Source: Oscillospiraceae bacterium
GTDB taxonomy: Bacteria > Bacillota > Clostridia > Oscillospirales > Acutalibacteraceae
Assembly (NCBI GenBank): GCA_902774165.1
Contig: CACYHJ010000171.1
Span: forward strand, 1 to 13,124
Reading direction: 5' to 3'
DNA length: 13,124 nucleotides
The notes below the pieces were generated by a model. It worked only from the letters and a program-made list of their open reading frames with translations. It did no database searches and was not told where the DNA came from. Made by a program: the position numbers and the translations under genes. This document shows, piece after piece, positions 6,187 to 12,879 of this stretch; the stretch's first letter is position 1, and each line of letters starts with the position of its first letter.

Positions 6187-6874
6187 CGTTTGATTCCTCC
6201 TCGCGTTCTTTTTTGGGGAACGCAAATTTCCTGATCAGGTAAATCACGACGCCGACGGGAATCATGCAGGTCGCGATCAATATGATTTTGTCCATCGGGA
6301 TGAACTTGAACAGGTCGTTGCCGATGATCGTAAAAAGGATTACGCGCCAGGAAACGCCGAGAAATGAAAAAAGGATATATTTGAAATATCCGATCCCGGT
6401 GATGCCGTACAGCAGGCTGACAAGGTCGATCGGGAACGCCGGGACCGCGCGGATGCCGAGAATCATCACCGGCTTCGTCCCCACGTCTTTTTCGAGCAGC
6501 CTGCGCCCCTTTTCCGATTTGGAAAGAATCGTCGTCACGGTTTTTCTGCCGAGCAGCTTGCCCAGAAAAAACGTGATCGTCAGTTCCAGAAAGATCCCGG
6601 CAAGGTTCAGAAGCACCGCCCAGAGGTGGGGAAAAATCCCGCCCACGGCGACGTAAACAAGGGACGCGGGCACCACGAAAACGACCGCCTTGAGGGCATA
6701 GATCCCCAAAACCGCCGCGCTTTTCTGCGTATCGGTGCCGAGTTCTTTGGTCAGATGGGTCACGTCGATGGTGGACAGCCGGTCGTAGTTCAGAATCGCC
6801 ACGGTAAAGATCGCCATCGCGATCGCACAGCGGATAAAGATCCCGGCAAGCTCCCGCTTGCTGAATTTTGACAT
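6176..6874 (-). CDS. DedA/VTT (TVP38/TMEM64-type) membrane protein
   Basis: A 232-residue protein from ATG 6874-6872 with ribosome site CGGAG 8 bases before it. It has five to six hydrophobic segments and the VTT-domain marks: GGIFPHLWAVLLNLAG (about 79-94), a re-entrant G-rich segment FFLGKLLGRKTV, and R-AVPAFPIDLVSLLYGITGIGYFKY in the second half, with the Arg and Pro residues conserved in the family. Members are integral membrane proteins linked to lipid transbilayer movement (undecaprenyl phosphate or phosphatidylethanolamine flipping in DedA relatives). Cytoplasmic tail KKEREEESNDAQ. It is the first gene of the minus-strand operon, placed directly behind the promoter at 6917-6945. Confidence 0.9.
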   Translation of the reverse strand: MSKFSKRELAGIFIRCAIAMAIFTVAILNYDRLSTIDVTHLTKELGTDTQKSAAVLGIYALKAVVFVVPASLVYVAVGGIFPHLWAVLLNLAGIFLELTITFFLGKLLGRKTVTTILSKSEKGRRLLEKDVGTKPVMILGIRAVPAFPIDLVSLLYGITGIGYFKYILFSFLGVSWRVILFTIIGNDLFKFIPMDKIILIATCMIPVGVVIYLIRKFAFPKKEREEESNDAQ

Positions 6875-6916
6875 AATAATCTCCGAAAAGCAAAAATACT
6901 CAATCTTATCCAGTTA

Positions 6917-6945
6917 ATTATATATGATAGAATACACTTTTGCAA
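6917..6945 (-). promoter_or_regulatory. Sigma-A type promoter of the minus-strand operon
   Basis: On the minus strand TTGCAA (-35, complement of 6940-6945), a 17-base spacer and a perfect TATAAT (-10, complement of 6917-6922). It lies 43-71 bases upstream of the DedA start codon and nothing else competes in this AT-rich stretch. Confidence 0.75.
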
Positions 6946-6950
6946 GTGTA
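6933..6950. promoter_or_regulatory. Palindromic operator candidate over the -35 box
   Basis: Perfect inverted repeat TACACTT-TTGC-AAGTGTA, 18 bases, centred on the -35 of the minus-strand promoter. Size and position suit a dimeric repressor of the TetR/LacI/GntR kind. No regulator gene is present in the window. Confidence 0.5.
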
Positions 6951-7029
6951 AATTCGTTATTGTTCCGAATCTTCTCCGCCGGGAGGCGGAAAAACACAAT
7001 AAAATTTACCGATTTTCAAAATTTAGTAC

Positions 7030-7059
7030 TTGTAATATAGAAGTGCTTTGTGGTATACT
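7030..7059 (+). promoter_or_regulatory. Promoter for the cinA-sortase operon
   Basis: TTGTAA (7030-7035), 18-base spacer, TATACT (7054-7059), 54 bases before the GTG start at 7113. It is the best plus-strand match between the divergent operons. The 238-base intergenic stretch also has a small GC hairpin TCCGCC-GGGA-GGCGGA (6975-6990) between the two promoters. Confidence 0.55.
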
Positions 7060-7112
7060 GTCAGGTACAATTGATATTATAGCTGATAATATGTTAAATT
7101 GAGGGGTTTATT

Positions 7113-7628
7113 GTGGGAAGTGTGATGAAGGAAGAAGTCCTGAGGGATCTCGTTCTGCGCCTGAAGCGGGCGGGGAAGCGCGTCGCGTTCGCGGAATCCT
7201 GCACCGGCGGCCTCGTCAGCGCGGCGATCACCGAGATCGGCGGCGCCTCCGAGGTTTTCGAATTCGGCGGCGTGACCTATTCAAACCATATGAAAGAAAA
7301 ACTGCTCGGCGTGCGGCATGACACGCTCTGCGCTTACGGCGCGGTGAGCGAACAGACCGCGGAGCAGATGGCAAAAGGAATCGCGGCGTTTGCCGAAACG
7401 GAGATCGGCGTCGGCGTCACCGGAATCGCCGGGCCGGGCTCCGACAGCACGGACAAGCCTGTGGGGCTGATTTATCTCGGCATCTGGACTTCGGACGGAT
7501 ACAGCCGCGTCGTTGAACTGCGCAATCATTTTTCCGGGGACGTCCGGAATCAGAACCGCGCCGCCGCCGTGAAAGCGGCGTTTGAGCTGCTGAATGAATA
7601 TCTGACGATTCGGGAGAAGAACCAATGA
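7113..7628 (+). CDS. pncC: CinA-type nicotinamide-nucleotide amidohydrolase
   Basis: A 171-residue stand-alone CinA C-terminal domain. The GTG start (7113) sits 6 bases after GAGGGG; ATG 7125 is an alternative. Conserved motifs in order: AESCTGGL (27-34) with the catalytic Ser29, GGVTYSNHMKEKLLGV with the active-site Tyr/Lys, GAVSEQTAEQMAKG, then GVGVTGIAGPGSDSTDKPVG, and a final GDVRNQNRAAAVKAAF helix. The enzyme removes ammonia from nicotinamide mononucleotide to give nicotinate mononucleotide in pyridine-nucleotide salvage, in the cytoplasm. The MoCF domain of full-length CinA is absent here. Its stop overlaps the start of the first sortase gene (ATGA), so the two are translationally coupled. 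Confidence 0.92.
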   Translation: MGSVMKEEVLRDLVLRLKRAGKRVAFAESCTGGLVSAAITEIGGASEVFEFGGVTYSNHMKEKLLGVRHDTLCAYGAVSEQTAEQMAKGIAAFAETEIGVGVTGIAGPGSDSTDKPVGLIYLGIWTSDGYSRVVELRNHFSGDVRNQNRAAAVKAAFELLNEYLTIREKNQ

Positions 7629-8614
7629 AAAACAGAGATCTTGAGCTGAAGGGCACGGAAATCAAAACGCCCGAGGCTGCCGGAAAGAAAAAGAAAGAAG
7701 AATCCGCCGTTCTGCCGGCGGACGTGCGGGCGGAAGAGGATCGCAGAAGAAAGCTTGCCTTCTGGATCATCATCGCCCTGACGTTTGTGATCATCGCGGT
7801 GTTTGTGGGTTATCTTTTGCTGACCGGCAAATCAAACGCCGATCAGAGCAAGGGCCCGAAAACCGTTGTCGTGGACGGGGTGCAGATGTATGATCCTTCC
7901 GGCGCGATGGCGTCGCTGAGCAGCAAAGTCGCCGATTCCGTCGAGTTCCCGGATGGGATACAGGAAAAATTCAAGGAAATCTATGCCGCCGATACGCATT
8001 TCGTCGGCTGGCTCAGCGTGCCGAACACCTCGATTGACGCGGCCGTCTATCAGGAAACGAACAATACCCAGTATCTCAAGCACGATCTCTGGGGCCGCTG
8101 GACCCGGTACGGCACGATTTTCCTCGATGCGTATTCCGGCGTCAAGGATCTTCGCCGCAATACGGTTATTTACGGCCACAATTTTGACGACGATCAGAAC
8201 GAAAGCTACGACGACTATATTTTCGGCGACGTGCATAAATATCTTGACGTCGAGTTCTATAAAACCGCTCCGGTGATCGAGTTCGATACGCTTTACCGTG
8301 ATTATAAATGGAAAGTCATCGGTTGTTTCCTCACAAACGGCGATTCCGACGGTGATAACGGGTATCTGTTCTATTATATCGCAACGGGAATGAACGACGA
8401 TAACTTTATGGAATTCATCGACCAGGTCAAAGAGCGCAGTTATATCAATACCACGGTTGACGTTCAGCCGGACGACAAAATCATCACCCTTTCCTTGTTG
8501 TTGGAACATAAAGCCGGCGTACTGTCCCGTGTCCTCAACCTGATTTCGACAGATTCCGGAAACATCATGACCATCAACCAGGGCATTCCCCTGCAGGGAG
8601 TGGACGCAGAATGA
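7625..8614 (+). CDS. Class B sortase with its catalytic-Cys segment replaced by an ACT-domain segment
   Basis: 329 residues from ATG 7625, overlapping the cinA stop. Residues 1-43 are charged and cytoplasmic, 44-66 a membrane anchor, then a class B sortase fold: FVGWLSVPNTSIDAAVYQ, NTQYLKHDLW, NTVIYGHNF with catalytic His185, and DVQPDDKIITLS (to Ser290). At this point sortases continue with a Thr-Cys active site and a later Arg. Here the frame instead reads LLLEHKAGVLSRVLN, then SGNIMTINQGIPLQGV (about 291-325), which matches the ACT domain of PheB-type proteins, and stops at 8614. The protein lacks catalytic Cys and Arg and cannot be an active sortase as read. The missing sortase tail lies in another frame at 8604-8702. 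It is second in the cinA operon. Confidence 0.8.
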   Translation: MKNRDLELKGTEIKTPEAAGKKKKEESAVLPADVRAEEDRRRKLAFWIIIALTFVIIAVFVGYLLLTGKSNADQSKGPKTVVVDGVQMYDPSGAMASLSSKVADSVEFPDGIQEKFKEIYAADTHFVGWLSVPNTSIDAAVYQETNNTQYLKHDLWGRWTRYGTIFLDAYSGVKDLRRNTVIYGHNFDDDQNESYDDYIFGDVHKYLDVEFYKTAPVIEFDTLYRDYKWKVIGCFLTNGDSDGDNGYLFYYIATGMNDDNFMEFIDQVKERSYINTTVDVQPDDKIITLSLLLEHKAGVLSRVLNLISTDSGNIMTINQGIPLQGVDAE

Positions 8615-8702
8615 AAATCCGCGCATGCCGCAGCTCTATTACAGCGTTTACGGCGGAAATAACCCGTACCGTAATTCCGATAAGTGGTATCCCGCGGAGT
8701 AA
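8604..8702 (+). pseudogene. Detached C-terminal tail of the first sortase
   Basis: In the frame one base ahead of the sortase frame (QNENPRMPQLYYSVYGGNN, then YRNSDKWYPAE, stop TAA 8700-8702). It parallels the C-terminus of the second sortase (ENATPRYPQKWYDVHKQTNP, ending FRWEPNT). It has no start of its own, so it is a stranded gene end. Confidence 0.75.
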
Positions 8703-8738
8703 CCGGGGAATAATTTTTAAAGTAAGGAAGTGAAGTTG

Positions 8739-10358
8739 ATGAGTGACAATAAGGACGTTTACGGCCGCGGCGCGGACCTGGACGGAGAGATCGCGGATAT
8801 TCTGAGCGAGGTTTCCTCTCAGCGCCGTCAGGCGCAGGGGGATGATTCCATCTCCGAAATGGCGCGGCGTTACGGTGTTGACGTTTCCGGTTCATCAGCT
8901 TATACGGACTATGGTGCCGACCGAACGGAGCGAACGCCCTCTTACCGTTCCGCTCCGGATCGGCAGACATATGCGCCTCGCACCGACGACGACCGGTTCG
9001 ACCGGACCGCTTCGACGCGCAGCAAATATGATAAATATGACGAAAAAGGCGCGCGTATCGTCTTTGACGCGCAGGAGGACCCGTCGGTCGTCGGCGGTAG
9101 GCTTGCCGCCGGCAGATCCGCCAATTCCCGTTCCTCCGAGAACAGCGTCCCGCTGTCGGTTGCCGAGCGGCGCAGGATGATCCGCGAAAAGAGTGAGAAC
9201 GTCCGCGTCCTTTACGATGAAGACACCGCGACCCACGCAGAGAAGGACGCTCCCTTTGAGACCATCGGCGAGCGCAAACCTCTGCCGCCCGTAGGCGACG
9301 GCAAGGAAAAACGCGAGGGCAGAGAGAAAAAGAAGAAAAAGAAAGAGAAGAAGGAGATGACCCGCGGAAGGCGGATCATGAAATCCTTCATCCCATGGAA
9401 CGGGGATTCCCGCGGCGAATGCGTACGCAAGATCGTGATGGACGTCTCGTTCCTCGTGCTTCTGATCTGCGCGCTGTATTTTACAAATTATTTCATTGAG
9501 CTCTGGGAAGCGAAAAAGATCGATACCGAAAACAAAATCCCGCCGACGGCCGTGTCGGAGGATGAAAACGCCCGCGCCTGGGCCGAGATCCGGGCAAAGT
9601 ATCCGGATATCGAATTTCCTGCCGGCATGAACGTCGCCTATGCGGACCTTTACGCACGCAATCAGGACACGGTGGGGTATATCTCCATCGACGGGCTGAA
9701 CATCGAGGCGCCGATCGTCCGGGGCGAGGACAATAATTTTTATCTCAAGCACAATTTTCTGAAGGTGGACACCAAATACGGCCAGCCCTATATGGATTAC
9801 CGCAACAACCCGAAGGAGCTGGACGACAATACGATCATCTACGGCCATCATATGAAGGACGGGCTGATGTTCGCCAAGCTTTCGGAGTACTATGAGGGCA
9901 CGAAGGATCAGAGCGCGCTGGAGTTTTATAAAGATCATCCCCTGATCGAGTACAATACGCTGTTCGGCAATTACAAATGGAAGATCTGCGCCGTGTTTGT
10001 CACCAACAACAAGCCCTCGGACGACAACGGCTATATGTTCAATATCATCGTGCCGAATTTCCATACCCGCGAATCGTTGAAATCCTATATTGAGGCGGTG
10101 AAGGAGCGGTCGATCATCGACACCGGGGTGGAGTGGAATGAGAACGATAAGTTCCTTTCCCTGATCACCTGCGCCTACGATTTTGACGACGAACGTCTTG
10201 TTGTGATCGCGCGGATGGTGCGCGAGGGCGAGGATGAAAACGTGGACGTTTCTCTTGCGGTGGAAAACGCGACGCCGCGTTATCCGCAGAAGTGGTATGA
10301 CGTTCATAAACAGACAAATCCCTTCCGGGACGCTTTCCGTTGGGAGCCGAACACATAA
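8739..10358 (+). CDS. srtB: Class B sortase with long cytoplasmic N-terminal region
   Basis: Start chosen at ATG 8739, 8 bases after AAGGAAG; GTG 8730 lies inside the ribosome site. The product has 539 residues, about twice a usual sortase. Residues 1-185 are low-complexity, Ser/Arg/Asp-rich and probably disordered, 186-212 a Lys/Glu run (KKKKKKEKKEM), 235-254 a membrane helix. The sortase domain follows: VGYISIDGLNIEAPIVRG, NNFYLKHNF, TIIYGHHM with His370, LSLITCAYDF with Cys478, and Arg486 in DDERLVVIARMV. All three catalytic residues are present, so it is probably an active transpeptidase that cleaves a sorting signal and joins the protein to the wall or another protein. It follows the damaged sortase by 36 bases; no substrate with a sorting signal lies in the window. 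Confidence 0.92.
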   Translation: MSDNKDVYGRGADLDGEIADILSEVSSQRRQAQGDDSISEMARRYGVDVSGSSAYTDYGADRTERTPSYRSAPDRQTYAPRTDDDRFDRTASTRSKYDKYDEKGARIVFDAQEDPSVVGGRLAAGRSANSRSSENSVPLSVAERRRMIREKSENVRVLYDEDTATHAEKDAPFETIGERKPLPPVGDGKEKREGREKKKKKKEKKEMTRGRRIMKSFIPWNGDSRGECVRKIVMDVSFLVLLICALYFTNYFIELWEAKKIDTENKIPPTAVSEDENARAWAEIRAKYPDIEFPAGMNVAYADLYARNQDTVGYISIDGLNIEAPIVRGEDNNFYLKHNFLKVDTKYGQPYMDYRNNPKELDDNTIIYGHHMKDGLMFAKLSEYYEGTKDQSALEFYKDHPLIEYNTLFGNYKWKICAVFVTNNKPSDDNGYMFNIIVPNFHTRESLKSYIEAVKERSIIDTGVEWNENDKFLSLITCAYDFDDERLVVIARMVREGEDENVDVSLAVENATPRYPQKWYDVHKQTNPFRDAFRWEPNT

Positions 10359-10370
10359 GGAGGAAGAACC

Positions 10371-11342
10371 ATGCTGATCCGGGTGTTTTACTGCGGCGAT
10401 CAGGATCACACGCCGGGGCTTGTTGACCGGGCGCGCATGACCGCGGTCTATGCGTCTTATTCGGAAAACCCCTGCGTCTTCGAGCGGTTTGAGACGATCG
10501 AAGCGATGATGCCGGCGCTGCAGGAGTCCATCGAGTCGCAGGACGTCTGCGCCGTCTACGTGTCGCCGGCGCTGTATCTTGAAATGAAAATGAAGGTTTT
10601 CGAGTATCTTGAGATGAGCACGAGCATCTCTGTGGACATCCTCGATCTGCTGCCCGAATCCTTTCCTGCCTCCCGAAAGGAACAGTATTCGCTTTTCCCG
10701 CCGTCCACCGTCATGTTCCCGTCGGAGGACGGGATCAATACCGCGTTCTGCACCGCAACCGGTCGGGGCAACTTTATCCTGATCCCTGTTTATGAGGGCA
10801 GCGTGAGCGTCACGCAGACAAAAATCGCCGACTGGTTTGCCCGCAAAACCGTGCTGGCGCCTTCTCCGGACGAGCCGCAGGTAAAACTGTGCAAAGACGC
10901 GGCAGGCATTCTGTTCCGGCGGCATCTTGCCGTGGGGGTCGCGAATTCACCCACGGCGGAATACATTCGCGTTCCCGCCCGTGCCGGCGGTGAAAAATAT
11001 GCCGCCTGTTTTAAATTTGTGGATACCAGGCCCGCGCCCTCCGACCTGACGCCCAGAGAGCTGACGGCGAAGCTCGCGGCGGACGCCGCGTGGGAGGAAA
11101 ATTCCGAACTGGGCTGCGCCATGTCCAATATCTACCGGGTGCAGAAGGAAGGCGCAGTGCAGCACCTTGTCTATGTCTCCGTTGTCTGCGGCGGCGAGAC
11201 CGCGGTCAGCCGCGTGACCTCCGCCGGAGAAGAGATGTCCGCTTTCCTGAAACGCGCGGCGAAAGAGCTGTTTGCGCTGATCATCTGCGCGGTGACGGAC
11301 CGTCCGATCAAATCGGACAATACGGATTTTGACGTGTTCTGA
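10371..11342 (+). CDS. Diverged CinA-fold protein lacking canonical motifs (uncharacterised)
   Basis: 323 residues from ATG 10371, 12 bases after the sortase stop, with a near-perfect AAGGAGG site. No signal peptide or membrane segment. By eye the order of blocks follows full-length CinA: a MoCF-like half (1-160) with RKEQYSLFPPSTVMFPSEDG (102-121) and NFILIPVYEG in place of the CinA NpvGtApG and lLPG region, then a CinA-like half with LAVGVANSPTAEYI (186-199) where AESxTGG stands, LTPRELTAKLAADAA for the VSxxTAxxMAxG helix, SELGCAMSN for IGVAVTG, and a last helix MSAFLKRAAKELFALI. Ser193 and Thr195 remain but Glu and the Gly pair are lost. It is likely a pseudoenzyme or altered-function relative. 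I reached this by motif alignment only, so the assignment is tentative. Confidence 0.6.
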   Translation: MLIRVFYCGDQDHTPGLVDRARMTAVYASYSENPCVFERFETIEAMMPALQESIESQDVCAVYVSPALYLEMKMKVFEYLEMSTSISVDILDLLPESFPASRKEQYSLFPPSTVMFPSEDGINTAFCTATGRGNFILIPVYEGSVSVTQTKIADWFARKTVLAPSPDEPQVKLCKDAAGILFRRHLAVGVANSPTAEYIRVPARAGGEKYAACFKFVDTRPAPSDLTPRELTAKLAADAAWEENSELGCAMSNIYRVQKEGAVQHLVYVSVVCGGETAVSRVTSAGEEMSAFLKRAAKELFALIICAVTDRPIKSDNTDFDVF

Positions 11343-11349
11343 ATGATAA

Positions 11350-11510
11350 GGCAACGCCGCACAATTCGGGAGTGCGGATTGCGCAGCAGATTTTTTCGTC
11401 AGATTGTATAGATTTTTCGCAGGCAACCTGACGGTTGTCAAGAAAAAGCTGTGCAAGATGACGGAACAAAGATGGGGCAAGACGCGCATTCGTATTTGTG
11501 CGGTGTTGCC
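11350..11510. mobile_element. MITE-like element, copy 2 (161 bp, inverted relative to copy 1)
   Basis: Ends GGCAACGCCGCACAA and the complement of GGCAACACCGCACAA, one mismatch between arms. The 4-base direct repeat ATAA flanks it exactly (11346-11349 and 11511-11514). It lies 7 bases after the stop of the CinA-like gene and before that operon's terminator. About 91% identical by hand count to copy 1 without its 27-base duplication. Confidence 0.87.
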
Positions 11511-11517
11511 ATAATAT

Positions 11518-11562
11518 GCGCCGGCCGGTCCGCTGCATCCCCCGACCGGCCGGCGCGTTTTC
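11518..11562 (+). terminator. Strong intrinsic terminator of the cinA-sortase operon
   Basis: Perfect 13-bp stem GCGCCGGCCGGTC (11518-11530) / GACCGGCCGGCGC (11544-11556), 13-base loop, followed by GTTTTCTGTCT. It was probably right behind the CinA-like gene before the MITE inserted. Confidence 0.85.
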
Positions 11563-11591
11563 TGTCTGATTGAAAAGAGTCGTTGTGAAAA

Positions 11592-12860
11592 ATGCTGATG
11601 CGGATCTTTGCGGAAAAAAAATATTTTCGTGTGGCTGCGATTGCTGCGGTGATTCTGATCTGCGGCATGATTTTTGCCGCCTCATTCTCCCGTAAGACCG
11701 TCGGCACCGAGACCGAAGCAGCCGCGCTGCAGCTGCTGACGACCGGGATCCCCGTCACGGTTGACCCGCAGCTCCTGCAGCCGTCGGCGGCGCAGACGCT
11801 CCCGGCGGTTCCGGAAAGTGAACCCGCGGCGCAGAGCGAAGCCGTGCCCGCGGCCGATTCTTCCGCCTCGCCGCAGCCTTCGGTCCCCGCCGCTTCGGTA
11901 TCGACCTATATCTTCCCGACGATCAACGACGTTGCCTACCCGGACCTGCCCGCGTTCCCGCAGATGCCGACCATTGAAGTCTCTCCGGATACCTTTGTGT
12001 TTATTACATATGGCCACGGCCACGGCGTCGGCATGAGCCAGTGCGGCGCGATCGCCTTCTCCCGCCATGGGTATGATTTTGTCAATATCCTCGCCCATTA
12101 TTATCCCGGCGTCTCGTTTATGGTGGATTCCGCTCCGCCGGAGTTCAGCTCGACCTATACGGGCGAGGTGGTGAAAACCTTTGAGCTGGTGTGCCGCGTC
12201 GTGCAAAACGAAATGGGGTGGCTTGCGAAGGGCGACAGAGAGGCGCTGAAGGCGCAGGCCGTTGCGGTTTACACGCAGCTGAGAAAATACGGCTATCAGA
12301 TCCCCAATAAGCACAGCATGGCCATCGCCGCGGATATGAGCAAGGTCAACGCCGACGTGCTTGCCGCCGTTACGGAAACCTACGGCATTTTCATGACCTA
12401 TAACGGCGATACCGTCAACGCCACGTTCTATACCAACTCTGCCGGCGTGACCGCCGCAGGGTATTCGATCTGGGGCGTCGACACCCCTTATCTGCGGCCT
12501 GTGACCAGCTACTACGACTGGGACGTCTATACTTATTCCGGCTATGCGAATCTGATCAACGTCAAATCTTTCACTTCCGCCGAGATGCGGGAGCATATCC
12601 TGAAATACGACAGTAAAATCAATCTGGGACCGGATCCGGCCACCTGGCTGCAGGTGCTGGCGCACGACAAAGCGCTCTCGCCGGAGATCGGCTATATGAC
12701 GGCCATCCGCATCGGCGACCGGATTCTGACCGAGCGGGATTCCGCGGGGGAGGTCTTCCGCCTGAAGGTGATGAATCTTGCGATCAAATCCCCCTGTTTT
12801 TCCCTGATTTATTTTGACAGCAACATGACGGCGCACAATCTGGGCGCTGTGATGGGGTAA
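11592..12860 (+). CDS. SpoIID/LytB-type protein with circularly permuted domain blocks
   Basis: 422 residues from ATG 11592; ribosome site weak (AAAAGAG 16 bases ahead). Residues 11-32 are an uncleaved signal or membrane anchor, 40-130 a Pro/Ala/Glu-rich spacer. SpoIID blocks follow in unusual order: GHGHGVGMSQCGAIAFSRHG (141-160) and HYYPGV (169-174) come first, then VCRVVQNEMGW (200-210) with the putative catalytic Glu207, EALKAQAVAVYTQ (217-229), YGIFMTYNG, ATFYTNSAGVTAAGYSIWG (277-295), DTPYLRPV (297-304) and finally GEVFRLKVMNL. In Bacillus SpoIID and LytB the GHGVGMSQ block is C-terminal. SpoIID is a membrane-anchored lytic transglycosylase removing glycan from peptidoglycan during engulfment. 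All blocks are kept, so activity is plausible, whether in sporulation or wall remodelling. It is 19 bases before galE. Confidence 0.85.
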   Translation: MLMRIFAEKKYFRVAAIAAVILICGMIFAASFSRKTVGTETEAAALQLLTTGIPVTVDPQLLQPSAAQTLPAVPESEPAAQSEAVPAADSSASPQPSVPAASVSTYIFPTINDVAYPDLPAFPQMPTIEVSPDTFVFITYGHGHGVGMSQCGAIAFSRHGYDFVNILAHYYPGVSFMVDSAPPEFSSTYTGEVVKTFELVCRVVQNEMGWLAKGDREALKAQAVAVYTQLRKYGYQIPNKHSMAIAADMSKVNADVLAAVTETYGIFMTYNGDTVNATFYTNSAGVTAAGYSIWGVDTPYLRPVTSYYDWDVYTYSGYANLINVKSFTSAEMREHILKYDSKINLGPDPATWLQVLAHDKALSPEIGYMTAIRIGDRILTERDSAGEVFRLKVMNLAIKSPCFSLIYFDSNMTAHNLGAVMG

Positions 12861-12879
12861 TAAATTAAGAGGTGTTATT

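Noticed and set aside
8615..8738. Possible separate small gene after the first sortase
   Set aside because: Its reading frame is clearly the sortase C-terminal tail and has no ribosome site or start codon of its own.
8895..10925. 676-residue open frame on the minus strand
   Set aside because: It lies opposite the second sortase and the CinA-like gene, has low-complexity His/Arg-rich translation, no domain pattern and no ribosome site; it is a GC-driven shadow.
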